Shown: positions 1-9,385, counted from the first letter of the stretch. The stretch is DNA of 64,000 nucleotides from Verrucomicrobiaceae bacterium (GCA_947458455.1 CANGYJ010000007.1:248001-312000), one strand, 5' to 3'. A program made the numbers and translations. Notes: generated by a model from the letters alone, not told the origin.

Positions 1-1624
1 TGGCGAAGAGCACGCCGAGACCGCCAAAGACCGCCGCGAGCACGGAGTAGCGAAAATGAATGCAGAAGCGCAGCGAGGGCCGGTAAACCGCCTTCACAAA
101 GCGATGCAGCAAACCTTCCGAGAAGCGATGCACCGGATCGAGAGCATCCGCCGCCGTGCTGAGAATGGGGAAACGATGCGCGAGATGGCTGGGAAGGATG
201 AATTTCGTCTCCAGCAGCGCCAGCAGCATCACGCTGATGAAAATGATGGCGATGGGCTGGAACATCACGCCGAAGTCACCAAAGCCCGCCGCCATCGGCG
301 AGAACGCGGCGATGGTGGTGAGCACACCGAAGGTGATGGGCGCAGCGAGGCGCTGCACACCCTCGATGGCGGCATCCAGCGCCGATCTTCCTTCCTGTTT
401 AAAAGTATCCACCTGCTCGGCGGTGACGATGGCATCATCCACGACGATGCCGAGAACGAGGATGAAGCCGAAGACCGAGCTCAGATTGATCGAGAGATCG
501 AACAGCGGCATCAGCGCAAAGGCGCCGAGGAAGCTCATGCACATGCCCACCGCCACCCAGAACACCGCATCGAAGCGCAGAAACAAACCCACGCAGATGA
601 AGACGAGGATGAGGGAGCTGCGGGCGTTTTGCAGCAGGAGCTGGATGCGGCCCTTCACGATCTTCGAGCGGTCGTTCCAGAACTCCAGCCTCACGCCATC
701 GGGTAGCTTGCTGCCTTTGGTGAGGATGTAGTCCTTCACGTTTTGGGCGATCTCGATGGCGTTCTGCGATTTCTCCCGCATCACGGTGATGGAGACGCAG
801 CGTTTGCCATCGAGCCGGGAGATGAGCGGGTTCTCATTGAAGCCATCCGCGATCTTCGCCACCTCGCCGAGCGTGAGCTTCGTGCCATCGGGCCTCGTGA
901 GGATGACGACGCGGGCGTAATCCGCGCCGCTGTAGGCACGGCCTCGTGTGCGAATGGAAACATCTCCCGCCTCCGTCTGCACGACACCGGCGGGCAGGTC
1001 GATGGCACTGCCACGGATGGCGGCGCTGATTTGATCGAGCGTGAGGCCGTATTTGCGCAGCGTGGCCTCGGGGATCTCAATGCTGATCTCGTAAGGCCGC
1101 ACGCCGCTGAGATTCGCATGCGAGATGCCGGGCAGCGCAGCGATCTCATCGCGAATTTGTTCACCCAGGCGGCGCAGGTCACGCTCGGCCATATCGGCGG
1201 CCAGCATGACGCTGATGACAGAATCGAGGTGGTCATCCTGCTGGATGATGGGCCGCTCGGCGAGGCTGGGGAAGTTCGGGATGGCATCGACGCGGATTTT
1301 GATCTCGTCGATGATGTCGCGCGCCTGATCGGGATCATTGATCTCGATCATCACCATGCCGCCGCTGGAGGAGGCGGTGGAAACGATGCGCTTGATGCCC
1401 GTGACCTGCTGGATGGCCTCCTCGATGCGCAGCACGATGGTTTCCTCGACCTCCTCCGGCGTGGCACCGGGATAGGGCACATTCACCGAGAGGAAGCGGG
1501 ATGGCATGTCCGGGAACACTTCCAACGGAATGCGCCCGGTGAGCAGTGTCCACAAGCCCAGCCCCATGATGGCAAGCATCAGGAGATTGGCGGCGACGGA
1601 ATTGCGGGCGAACCAGGAGATCAT
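1..1624 (-). CDS. RND-family efflux transporter permease, N-terminal part (gene runs off the window)
   Basis: About 541 N-terminal residues are present; the C-terminal half lies before base 1. Translation from the ATG at 1624 begins MISWFARNSVAANLLML, the usual start of HAE-1/AcrB-like inner-membrane pumps. A first membrane helix is followed by a large periplasmic porter region. A block of helices near residues 330-460 includes GIVVDDAIVTAEQV around residue 393, the helix-4 segment whose paired Asp residues carry protons in this family. The role would be proton-driven export of drugs or lipophilic compounds with a periplasmic adaptor and outer-membrane channel, neither of which is in view. 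It is divergent from the sialidase gene at 1775. Substrate cannot be told. Confidence 0.9.
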   Translation of the reverse strand, partial: MISWFARNSVAANLLMLAIMGLGLWTLLTGRIPLEVFPDMPSRFLSVNVPYPGATPEEVEETIVLRIEEAIQQVTGIKRIVSTASSSGGMVMIEINDPDQARDIIDEIKIRVDAIPNFPSLAERPIIQQDDHLDSVISVMLAADMAERDLRRLGEQIRDEIAALPGISHANLSGVRPYEISIEIPEATLRKYGLTLDQISAAIRGSAIDLPAGVVQTEAGDVSIRTRGRAYSGADYARVVILTRPDGTKLTLGEVAKIADGFNENPLISRLDGKRCVSITVMREKSQNAIEIAQNVKDYILTKGSKLPDGVRLEFWNDRSKIVKGRIQLLLQNARSSLILVFICVGLFLRFDAVFWVAVGMCMSFLGAFALMPLFDLSINLSSVFGFILVLGIVVDDAIVTAEQVDTFKQEGRSALDAAIEGVQRLAAPITFGVLTTIAAFSPMAAGFGDFGVMFQPIAIIFISVMLLALLETKFILPSHLAHRFPILSTAADALDPVHRFSEGLLHRFVKAVYRPSLRFCIHFRYSVLAAVFGGLGVLFA

Positions 1625-1774
1625 CTGGGCCAAGGGCTAAGGGCGAAGGGCGGAGAGGTCAAGGCAGTGCGGGAATCGAATGTGTGTTCCAATTCCCGTG
1701 GCCGCCAGCTTGGTGAACGAAGGTGGAGAAGTTTGGTAAGGAGCCAAGAGCCTTGCTCAAACGGGCGTTATGTC

Positions 1775-3379
1775 ATGCACATGACCTTGCGCCTACCTTT
1801 TCTCCTACTCCTCGTGGCCTCGCTGCACGCGGAGGACATCACCTGGCAGATTCAATACGACGCCAAATCCCTGCCCGGCGAGGTTTGGAAGGCGTCCGGC
1901 ACTCCAAAGGCCACGCTCGAAGCCGATGGCCTGCGTTTGATCGATGATGACAAGGATTTCGCGAACTTTCGTGCCGCGTTTAAACCGGAGGCTGATAGCG
2001 AAATCATCGTCGAGGTCGTGGCGAAGGTGTTCTCGACCACAGGCTCGCAAAAGAACAAAACCTCGGCCTCGCTGTGGCCGTGGCGGGATGGGGCGCCGGT
2101 GTCCGTGTTCGTCAGCGATGGTCGGCATCAAGAGGGATTGGTGCTGTTCGCAAATCAGGCGGCGAGCCACACCGACCGCTTCATCCCGATGGACACGACG
2201 AACCGCTTTCACACCTACCGCCTCATCATTCGCGGCACGGACATGGAGATGTGGGTGGATGGCGTGAAGAAAGTGGAAGGGCAGGGGGCTTTCTGGAAGC
2301 CCGCCGACTCGCCAGAGGCCTTTATCCAGTTCGGATCGAGTGCCAAAACCGCCACGGGCGGGGCGATCTGGCAATCGGTGAGGCTCGGCACACGCAAAAC
2401 GACCGCGCCCTTGCCGCCATCGCCGATCAAGCTCACCCTCAGCGAGCCGTGGGACATCCCACGCGACGACATCCGCCAGACGCGGCCTTACCTCTATGAC
2501 CTGGGTCAGGGCCTGCTGCTCATGAGCGTGGCGCAGGGGCCGGATGCCTTCTACGAACCCTACGGCCTGCTCAAATCCACCGACGCTGGCAAAACGTGGT
2601 CGCCCATCCCCGGCCTCGACAAACTCGACACCACGCCGCTCCCGTGCGTGCGTCGTCCCGATGGAAAAATCCTTGCCGTGTCCCGCTGGACGCGCACGCA
2701 GCCGGATGGACGCGTCACGGGCAAAACGGCGCATCTCAACACCGATGCGACGAGCTTTGAGATGATCGATAACGAGATCCAACTGCCCAAGGAATTCACC
2801 AACGAAGCCAAAGGCGATCAAATCATCTGCGAGCGTCATATCTGGAACGATGCCGATGGCGGCGCGACGATGGTCGTGTGGAGTCGCAAGGCTGTGAAAC
2901 TGCCCGATGGCCGCAACAACACCGTGCGCATGTTCCACCTCATGCGCAGCACCGATGAAGGTAAAACGTGGACGCACTTCAGCACCGTCGGCCCCGGTGG
3001 CGAACCCGCCGTCGTGCGGCTCAGCGACACCGAGCAAACCGCCATCATTCGTGGTGACCGCAACAGCCGCATGAAGCAGATGTTTTCCCACGACGCCGGA
3101 AAAACATGGTCAAAGCCCATCGAACTCGAAGTCGGCCGCGTTTTGCCCGATCTCTGCCTCATGAGCAACGGCGTCCTCGCCTGCAGTTACGGACGGCCCG
3201 CGAGCTGCCTCATGTTCAGCCTCGACGGCGGTCAATCCTGGCCCGTGCATCACGTCATCTCCGAAAAAGTCGGCTTCAACTACACCAGCATCCGCGAAAT
3301 CAGCCCCGGCAAGCTGCTCTACATTCACGACGCGCCAAAGATGAACGCCATGGTGATCGAGGTGGAGCGGGTGAAGTGA
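1775..3379 (+). CDS. Exported sialidase-like BNR-repeat protein with N-terminal LamG-like domain
   Basis: The 534-residue product starts with a signal peptide (MHMTLRLPFLLLLVASLHAE); an in-frame ATG at 1781 is an alternative start. Residues about 30-205 look like a concanavalin/LamG-type jelly roll. The rest is a beta-propeller with at least four Asp-box motifs: STDAGKTWSPI near 267, STDEGKTWTHF near 391, SHDAGKTWSKP near 437 and SLDGGQSWPVH near 482. Such proteins cleave terminal sialic acid or other sugars from glycans outside the cytoplasm, but many Verrucomicrobiota members have no proven activity. The open frame extends far upstream, but that part is antisense to the RND gene and is not coding. 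Confidence 0.85.
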   Translation: MHMTLRLPFLLLLVASLHAEDITWQIQYDAKSLPGEVWKASGTPKATLEADGLRLIDDDKDFANFRAAFKPEADSEIIVEVVAKVFSTTGSQKNKTSASLWPWRDGAPVSVFVSDGRHQEGLVLFANQAASHTDRFIPMDTTNRFHTYRLIIRGTDMEMWVDGVKKVEGQGAFWKPADSPEAFIQFGSSAKTATGGAIWQSVRLGTRKTTAPLPPSPIKLTLSEPWDIPRDDIRQTRPYLYDLGQGLLLMSVAQGPDAFYEPYGLLKSTDAGKTWSPIPGLDKLDTTPLPCVRRPDGKILAVSRWTRTQPDGRVTGKTAHLNTDATSFEMIDNEIQLPKEFTNEAKGDQIICERHIWNDADGGATMVVWSRKAVKLPDGRNNTVRMFHLMRSTDEGKTWTHFSTVGPGGEPAVVRLSDTEQTAIIRGDRNSRMKQMFSHDAGKTWSKPIELEVGRVLPDLCLMSNGVLACSYGRPASCLMFSLDGGQSWPVHHVISEKVGFNYTSIREISPGKLLYIHDAPKMNAMVIEVERVK

Positions 3380-3399
3380 GGTGGGGCATGTTCGTCTTA

Positions 3400-3577
3400 G
3401 ACTGCGGCAGCCTGCTGCCGCTTTTCCGAGGCAGCCCTGCTGCCGTCGAAGTCTCCAGGTGGACGAAGAACACCCTCGGCTGGCGCAAACGCGGGAGAGC
3501 CTTGGCGAAACATTGTCTTGGAAAACTCGACGGGCAGCAGGCTGGCCTTCCGAAAGCGGCAGCAGGCTGCCGCAGTC
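3400..3577. repeat. Large inverted repeat, GACTGCGGCAGC family
   Basis: Arms at 3400-3450 and 3528-3577 face each other. The outer 25 bases (left GACTGCGGCAGCCTGCTGCC, ending in CTTT) are perfect reverse complements and the inner parts are imperfect. Each arm also contains its own small GGCAGC/GCTGCC palindrome. The spacer is about 77 bases. It fills the gap between the sialidase and the next gene and looks like a non-autonomous mobile palindrome rather than a simple terminator. Confidence 0.8.
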
Positions 3578-3633
3578 CATGTGACTCAAGTGACGCACAA
3601 AGCTCTCTCAAAGTGCGTATGGAGTGTCTCCTC

Positions 3634-4494
3634 ATGCGCCTGCTGCTTTTTCTCGTCCTCACCACGGCCCTCCAGGCCGCGAAGCCCTTCGTGCCCAACC
3701 TTGGCCCGGATCTGCCGACGATCACGGTGAGCTGTGGTGAGGTGTCGCTCCTGCTGCGGCAGGCTTCGCAATGGACGCCGGGGCGCATCGACTTCCGTGG
3801 CCAAGCGATGACGACGGAGCGCAGCGCCTATGGCACGGTGTTTTCGTTCCCCGACTGCGGCTTCATTGGCACCGCGCACCTCGAAAACGAGCCGGAGCCG
3901 CTCGAATCACTCGCCTTCATCCTCGATGGCAAGACGCTCGAACAGCCTGAAGCCGTGCTGAAGGGCCAGACCTTCCGTTTTGAGCGCAAATCACGCATCC
4001 GCGACTTCGAGCTGACCGGCATCGTCGAGCTGAAAAACAACCAGCTCCACGAAACGACCACCGTGCGCACGGCGAAGGCCGTGCCGCTGAAGCTGGTGTA
4101 TCATTTCATGCATGCGTGGGCACCGAGCGTCTCCGCGTTTTGTGCCGGAACGGATGCCGAGCCTGCCCAAAGGCTCTCCGGCTCTTTGAATGACGATGAT
4201 GACACCGCGCGGAAGTTTTTCATCAACCAGCGCATCGACTGGATGGCGGTGTTTGAGCCGAAAAGCAGTCAGTTCGGTGTTTCGCGGCTGCTTTCCGCGC
4301 CTGATCAGGGCGGGCACATGGCGACGATCTGGAACGTGCCGAACTCCTACCGCAAATTCTACCTGAAGTGCTTTAATAACGCCACCGTGCCTGCAGGCTT
4401 TGAAGGCACTTGGCGCATGGTGACCGCGTTTGGAGCCAGCGATGCCGCCGACTGGGAAAAAGAGGCTCGTGAGCTGGCGCAGGCTTTGAAGTGA
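3634..4494 (+). CDS. Exported protein of unknown function
   Basis: The product of 286 residues starts with a clear signal peptide (MRLLLFLVLTTALQAA). The ATG at 3634 is preferred over the in-frame ATG at 3619 because a GGAG sequence lies about nine bases upstream. The mature part is rich in beta-strand-like segments, ends in an alpha-helical stretch (AADWEKEARELAQALK) and shows no motif I recognise. It may be a carbohydrate-active or mutarotase-like fold, but this is only a guess. It follows the sialidase after a palindromic repeat and points towards the convergent gene ending at 4502. Confidence 0.7.
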   Translation: MRLLLFLVLTTALQAAKPFVPNLGPDLPTITVSCGEVSLLLRQASQWTPGRIDFRGQAMTTERSAYGTVFSFPDCGFIGTAHLENEPEPLESLAFILDGKTLEQPEAVLKGQTFRFERKSRIRDFELTGIVELKNNQLHETTTVRTAKAVPLKLVYHFMHAWAPSVSAFCAGTDAEPAQRLSGSLNDDDDTARKFFINQRIDWMAVFEPKSSQFGVSRLLSAPDQGGHMATIWNVPNSYRKFYLKCFNNATVPAGFEGTWRMVTAFGASDAADWEKEARELAQALK

Positions 4495-4501
4495 GCGACA
4501 G

Positions 4502-5869
4502 CTACTTCCGCCGCACTTCCTGCACGTCGAGGGCGGTGAGCTTCCACTCGCCTTTCATGGGCTGGACAGTGAGTTTGGCTTTGTAGCCGTTGTAGCGTGG
4601 ATGGGCATGGCCCCAGTGGCCCACGTTGCCGAGCACGCTCCAGGTGCATTCGGCGATGAAGCCGCCGCTCTCGGGGTGCGGGCTGACTTTGTCCACCGTG
4701 GCTTCGAAATCGGTGATGAGCACGCGGGTGCCCTCGCGACCATCGAGGGTGAGGGCGGTGATGGTTTCGAGGTAGAGCTTTCGCAGCAGTTCGCCATCCA
4801 CGCTGCGGGCGAGCACATCATACACGCGAGATTCGATGCGATGATCAAAGGCACGATAGACATTTCGCAGCAGCGGCGCGACGATTTTTTGCGCCTCGGC
4901 GGTCTGGGTGATGATGGGGGCGGACTCGCCCCGCTGGAGGGTGATGGTGAGCAGCTTCGAGAAGAGCACGAGACCAAAGAGCCACACGCCGAAGTAGGGC
5001 AGGCCGCCGCCGGGCAGGCGGTAATCGCGATGCCAAATGTACCAGTAGAAGGCGAGGCCGGCGATGATCCAGACGATGCCGCCCACGGGCACACGGATGG
5101 GCTGGGCAGGATCAAAGGTGGGCACGGGGGCGAGTGGTGAGGGGCGCAAGCGGCCTTTGTTCATCCAATGGATGCGCTTGGTGACGCTGTTGGCGATGAT
5201 CTTTTCGCTCTGCGTGCCGAAGAGCACGGTGACAGGCATTTCCTTGAGGTCATTGATCCAGCCTTTCCACATTACCTCGACCTGATCTGGCGTTTCATTG
5301 GTGGTGAATTGCCACACGAAGCCGAGCATGCATTGATCGAAGGCCAGCTCCTCTTTCTCCTGCATCGGGATGGTGGCTCCGGGTTTGCCTTTCACAAAGA
5401 AGGCAGCGGGCGGCACATAAGGCTGGCGGCTTTCGTTCGTGGTGAGGGAGCACCAGTCCGCCGCGAGCTTTTCCGCATCGGCGATGATTTGAGCCTGCTT
5501 TTCGGGTGTCAAGGTCTGCGGCAGGTTGGTCTCATCGGGTGTGAGCCATTTGAAGACGGCCTGCATGTCGAAGAGCGCCTCCACGCGGGTCTGATACGGC
5601 TCGACGTAGAGATAGATTTGCGCCACGCGGCCGGTGAGGACCACGCCAGCCGTTGGAGCGGGCGGCGTGGCGGTGGCCGGAGCTGCCGCCGTGGCTGCCG
5701 GAGGCGTGGCGGGCGCAGGCTGCGGCGCATTGCTCAGATCAAAAGGCAGCGCGACGCGGTCGATCTGCACCTGGGCAACGGCTGCCGAGGCGAAGAGACA
5801 CGCGATGGCGAGCATCACGAGGTTGCAGGAGCGGAGCAAAGGCAGATGGAGAGGCATGCGTGCGGACAT
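4502..5869 (-). CDS. Membrane protein of unknown function with Pro/Ala-rich linker
   Basis: The 455-residue product begins MSARMPLHLPLL and has a signal peptide or first membrane segment ending near AAVAQV. A Pro/Ala/Thr-rich linker of about 30 residues follows. Two adjacent hydrophobic segments lie at roughly residues 265-283 (GGIVWIIAGLAFYWYIWH) and 290-310. The C-terminal 130 residues form a mixed alpha/beta domain ending KLTALDVQEVRRK. The arrangement suggests an envelope protein with domains on both sides of the inner membrane. It starts 11 bases after the stop of the oxidoreductase at 5881, so the two are probably co-transcribed. No family was recognised; a second ATG at 5857 could be the true start. 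Confidence 0.75.
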   Translation of the reverse strand: MSARMPLHLPLLRSCNLVMLAIACLFASAAVAQVQIDRVALPFDLSNAPQPAPATPPAATAAAPATATPPAPTAGVVLTGRVAQIYLYVEPYQTRVEALFDMQAVFKWLTPDETNLPQTLTPEKQAQIIADAEKLAADWCSLTTNESRQPYVPPAAFFVKGKPGATIPMQEKEELAFDQCMLGFVWQFTTNETPDQVEVMWKGWINDLKEMPVTVLFGTQSEKIIANSVTKRIHWMNKGRLRPSPLAPVPTFDPAQPIRVPVGGIVWIIAGLAFYWYIWHRDYRLPGGGLPYFGVWLFGLVLFSKLLTITLQRGESAPIITQTAEAQKIVAPLLRNVYRAFDHRIESRVYDVLARSVDGELLRKLYLETITALTLDGREGTRVLITDFEATVDKVSPHPESGGFIAECTWSVLGNVGHWGHAHPRYNGYKAKLTVQPMKGEWKLTALDVQEVRRK

Positions 5870-5880
5870 GAGCAAGTGAA

Positions 5881-7305
5881 TCACAGCGCCCAGGGCTTGC
5901 GCCATTCTTTGGAGAGCAGTTTCGATGCCGCCGCGTTGTCGGCGATGGTTTCGGTCTTGGGATCCCATTTGAGCGAGGTGCTGCCGCTGCGCAGGGCGAT
6001 GTTGGCGAGATGGGAGATGCTGATGCTGCGGTGGCTGACCTCGATGGGCGTGGCGGTGGGCTTGCCGTCGTAGATGCAGGAGAGGAAGTTATCGGTGTGG
6101 TCCTTGCTCTCGTAGAGGTGGATCTCGCCGTCGCGGGCTTTGTCACGCAGGATGTCCGGGCTGCTGGCCTGGATCTTGCCACGGTTCACGTAGATCCATT
6201 TGCCGTCTTCGCCTTCGAAGAAGACGCCGACGTGGTCAAAGGCCTTCGTGGAGCCTGCTTGGGCGTTTTGCGCCTCGACTTCGGGCATGAGCTTGGACTC
6301 GGGGCTGGCGACGTGCATGACGATACCGCTTTCGTACACGCACTCGAAGCTGAACTCGGTGGCGGTATTGTAGAGCGCGGCGAGGTCGAGCTTGCCGCTG
6401 ATGTTTTTCATTTCGACCGGGCCGGTCAAATCGGTGCCCATGCCCCACTGGGCGATGTCGATGTGATGAGCGCCGAAATCGGTGATCATGCCGCCGGAGA
6501 AGTTGAAGTTGTGGCGCCAGTTCAGCGGCAGCAACGCGGGGCGGTAGTCCATCTGCTCCGCTGGGCCGAGCCACATCTCGTAGTCGAAATCAGCGGGCAC
6601 AGGCGCGGTGTTGATTTGATCGGCCATGCCGTTCCAGTTCTTGTGACCCCCGGGAAGGCCCACGCGGACCTTTTGCAGTTTGCCGATTCGGCCATTGCGC
6701 ACCTGCTCGCAAGCGAGGCGGAAGTACACATCGCTGCGCTGCTGGCTGCCGGTCTGCCAGGTGACTCCGGCTTTCGCCACCTCGTCGCTCATGAGGCGGC
6801 CTTCGGCGAGGTTCAGCGCCAGCGGCTTCTGCCCGTAGATGTGCTTGCCTTGGCGGGCGGCATACACGGCCATGTAGGCATGCCAATGGTCGGGTGTGGA
6901 GACCTGCACGGCATCGAGGTCCTCCTTCTCCATCATCTCGCGGAAGTCAGCGTAGGCCGTGCAGCCTTTCACCGGCTTGTGCTCGGCTTTGGAGTAGGAT
7001 TCGTCGATGATCTTGCGGCCGGCCTCGCGTCCGCCGGTTTCTTTGCCGTCGTAGCCGTAGTGGCCGTATTCCTTCATCGGATCGGCCACGGCGATGACCT
7101 GGCATTTGCCGTTCGAGAGAAAACTGGGCGTCCAGTCCCCGGCGATGGTGCCCCAGCCGATGGCCCCCACGGTGATGCGCTCGGAGGGAGCCGGGCGGCC
7201 CGGTTTTCCAAACACCGACGACGGCACGATCATCGGGAAACCCAGTGCGGCGGCACTTTGGGACAGGAAACGACGGCGGGAAGAGCTGGGAACGCGGTGG
7301 AGCAT
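5881..7305 (-). CDS. Tat-exported Gfo/Idh/MocA-family oxidoreductase
   Basis: The 474-residue protein begins with a twin-arginine signal (SSRRRFLSQSAAALGF), so it is exported folded. An NAD(P)-binding Rossmann start (ITVGAIGWGTIAGDW) follows. The family motif appears as QKPLALNLAEG, in place of the usual EKP; DFGAHHIDIAQWG marks the C-terminal substrate domain. Family members oxidise or reduce sugars, inositols or derivatives, and the Tat-exported forms are greatly expanded in Verrucomicrobiota and Planctomycetota. ATG at 7305 is chosen because the signal peptide begins there; a longer upstream frame has no such features. The substrate is unknown. Confidence 0.9.
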   Translation of the reverse strand: MLHRVPSSSRRRFLSQSAAALGFPMIVPSSVFGKPGRPAPSERITVGAIGWGTIAGDWTPSFLSNGKCQVIAVADPMKEYGHYGYDGKETGGREAGRKIIDESYSKAEHKPVKGCTAYADFREMMEKEDLDAVQVSTPDHWHAYMAVYAARQGKHIYGQKPLALNLAEGRLMSDEVAKAGVTWQTGSQQRSDVYFRLACEQVRNGRIGKLQKVRVGLPGGHKNWNGMADQINTAPVPADFDYEMWLGPAEQMDYRPALLPLNWRHNFNFSGGMITDFGAHHIDIAQWGMGTDLTGPVEMKNISGKLDLAALYNTATEFSFECVYESGIVMHVASPESKLMPEVEAQNAQAGSTKAFDHVGVFFEGEDGKWIYVNRGKIQASSPDILRDKARDGEIHLYESKDHTDNFLSCIYDGKPTATPIEVSHRSISISHLANIALRSGSTSLKWDPKTETIADNAAASKLLSKEWRKPWAL

Positions 7306-7410
7306 GGCAAAGGGAGGCGTTTTATAGCGGGGGCCTCCGAGAAAGGGAAGAACTGAAAACTGAAAATGGCGTTCCCCATGCCGCCGCGCCATCATCCCCG
7401 CCATCCACGC

Positions 7411-9267
7411 ATGCTTTTGACCGAACTCGACCAAGCCATCGCCAACACCCAGGCTCATCTGTTGAGCCTGCGGAACGAACAAGGCCACTGGGAGGGCGAA
7501 CTGAGCTCCAGCGCCCTTTCCACGGCCACGGCCATCGTCGCGCTAAAACTCGTCGATGCCGCGAAGCACGCCGACATCATCGAAAAAGGCGCGGCATGGC
7601 TCCGCCAGCACCAAAACACCGACGGCGGCTGGGGCGATACGACGATCAGCAAAAGCAATCTCTCGACGACGCTGCTCTGCTGGAGTGCGCTGCACCTCGT
7701 GGGCACGTCCTCGCCTGCGGCGGAGGCCTGGATCATCGCCCGCACAGGCACGCTCGATCCCAAAGACATCGCAAAGGCCGTCATCGCTCGCTACGGCAAG
7801 GACAAGACCTTCAGCGTGCCCATTTTGATGCTCTGCTCGCTCTGCGGCACGCTCGGCGAGAAGCCATGGCGACATGTAATTGCGCTGCCGTTCGAGCTCG
7901 CTGCCTTGCCGCGGACGTGGTTCGGCGCGGTGGGGCTGCCGGTGGTGAGTTATGCGCTGCCGGCGCTCATCGCCATCGGGCACATTCGTTTTCAAAAAGC
8001 CCCGCCCGCGTGGTGGAATCCGCTCCGCTGGCTCCGGGCGCTCGCGTGGAAACGCGTGCGGCCCATGCTGAAAACGCTGCAACCTTCCAGCGGCGGCTAT
8101 TTGGAGGCCACGCCGCTCACCAGCTTCGTCACGATGGCCCTCGCCGGTGCCGGGGATCTCGATCATCCCTGCCTGCCGCTCGCCGTCGAATTCCTCCGCC
8201 GCAGCATGCGTGAAGATGGTGCCTGGCCCATCGATACCAATCTCGCCACCTGGGGCACGACGCTCGCTGTCCGAGCTTGTCGTTCGGGGTTCGCTTCGCG
8301 GCTTCGCAGCAGCCCGTCCGACGAAAACGGGCTAAAGCCCGAACTACGAACCTGGCTCCTTTCCCAGCAATACCGCGACATCCACCCCTTCACCAACGCC
8401 GCTCCGGGTGGCTGGGCCTGGACCGATCTCCCCGGCGGCGTCCCGGATGCCGATGACACGTCAAGTGCGCTCATCGCTTTGAAATCACTCGTTTCGGATT
8501 CACCACAGAGGGCACTGAGGAACACAGAGGATTCTAAAAAGGAAACTCTGCGCCTCTCTGTGTCCTCTGTGGTGGAAACGAACGTCCTACCCGGCATCCG
8601 GTGGCTCCTTGACCTCCAAAACCGCGATGGCGGCATGCCGACCTTCTGCCGCGGTTGGGGCACGCTGCCGTTTGATCGCTCCACGCCCGAAATCACCGCG
8701 CATGCGCTTCTGGCTTGGTGGACGTGGATGGAGGACCTGCCTGACGACATGCAGAAACGCATCGTCGCATCGACCGAGCTAGCTCTGGCCTACCTGGAGA
8801 AAACTCAAGCCCCTGACGGCTCTTGGCACCCGCTCTGGTTCGGCAACGAACACACCCCCGACGAGATGAACCCCGTCTATGGCACCGCGCAGGTACTGAA
8901 CCACCTCGGTGGGAGCGAGGCCCTTTCCGCCCAAGCCACCGCTTTGATCCAAAACGGCCTCACCTACCTCCAAAGCGCCCAAAAGCCCGACGGCTCCTTC
9001 GGCGGCGATTCCGCCAGCCCCGTGAGCCTCGAAGAAACCGCCGTTGCGCTCCACGCGTTCTCGCATGACCGGAGCGCGGACGCCCTCGTCCGCCTTCAAC
9101 AGGCAACCGCTTGGCTCCTCACCGCCACCTGCCACGGCACCCACTTCCCCAGCGCTCCCATCGGTCTCTACTTCGCCCAGTTGTGGTATCACGAGCGGCT
9201 TTACCCGGTCATTTGGACCCTCCAGGCCCTCAAATCGGCCCGGCGGCGGCTGTCCGAGGCCGAATGA
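7411..9267 (+). CDS. shc: Squalene-hopene cyclase family protein with two repeat-derived insertions
   Basis: The 618-residue protein is an alpha/alpha-barrel prenyl cyclase. It contains several QW-type repeats (QNTDGGWGD, QAPDGSWHP, QKPDGSFGGD) and the catalytic acid motif as DADDTS near residue 346, corresponding to DxDDTA. The family turns squalene into hopene or hopanol for membrane hopanoids, acting at the inner membrane. Two blocks look foreign: about 24 residues after TTLAVRA and about 28 residues after ALKSLV. Both coincide with palindromic DNA repeats and keep the frame open. No other hopanoid gene is adjacent. ATG at 7411 is preferred; one at 7366 would add 15 residues. Confidence 0.88.
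   Translation: MLLTELDQAIANTQAHLLSLRNEQGHWEGELSSSALSTATAIVALKLVDAAKHADIIEKGAAWLRQHQNTDGGWGDTTISKSNLSTTLLCWSALHLVGTSSPAAEAWIIARTGTLDPKDIAKAVIARYGKDKTFSVPILMLCSLCGTLGEKPWRHVIALPFELAALPRTWFGAVGLPVVSYALPALIAIGHIRFQKAPPAWWNPLRWLRALAWKRVRPMLKTLQPSSGGYLEATPLTSFVTMALAGAGDLDHPCLPLAVEFLRRSMREDGAWPIDTNLATWGTTLAVRACRSGFASRLRSSPSDENGLKPELRTWLLSQQYRDIHPFTNAAPGGWAWTDLPGGVPDADDTSSALIALKSLVSDSPQRALRNTEDSKKETLRLSVSSVVETNVLPGIRWLLDLQNRDGGMPTFCRGWGTLPFDRSTPEITAHALLAWWTWMEDLPDDMQKRIVASTELALAYLEKTQAPDGSWHPLWFGNEHTPDEMNPVYGTAQVLNHLGGSEALSAQATALIQNGLTYLQSAQKPDGSFGGDSASPVSLEETAVALHAFSHDRSADALVRLQQATAWLLTATCHGTHFPSAPIGLYFAQLWYHERLYPVIWTLQALKSARRRLSEAE
8283..8349. repeat. Palindromic repeat inserted in frame in the cyclase gene (CCCGAACTAC family)
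   Basis: A left arm around 8283-8297 (GTCGTTCGGG) faces a right arm around 8335-8349 (CCCGAACTACGAAC), with an inner GGGCTAAAGCCC hairpin. The block encodes residues such as ENGLKPELR, which interrupt an otherwise continuous cyclase alignment between TTLAV and WLLSQQYR. Confidence 0.65.
8501..8574. repeat. Palindromic repeat inserted in frame in the cyclase gene (CACCACAGAGG family)
   Basis: Left arm 8501-8530 starts CACCACAGAGGGCACTGAGG. Right arm 8547-8574 is its imperfect reverse complement, ending CCTCTGTGGTG. The spacer is about 16 bases. The block encodes the low-complexity stretch SPQRALRNTEDSKKETLR and neighbours. A degenerate copy of the same family lies at 16479-16557. Confidence 0.8.
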
Positions 9268-9385
9268 TCCGTCAGATCGGACTGATCAGACCGATCTTCC
9301 CGAAAAACACTGCCACCTCAGCTCCTCCGCCCCTCTGCGGCCAACTCGAGCGTCCCCAAAGCCCTTCGCTCATCTTCCCCCTTGC

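Noticed and set aside
1666..1705. tRNA-like segment with GGGAATCGAA and TTCCAATTCCC
   Set aside because: It forms only one short stem and lacks a cloverleaf or CCA-type end.
743..1774. Long plus-strand open frame leading into the sialidase gene
   Set aside because: It is antisense to the clear RND transporter reading frame, and its residues are Asp/Gly/His-rich as expected of a shadow frame. The signal peptide at 1775 marks the true start.
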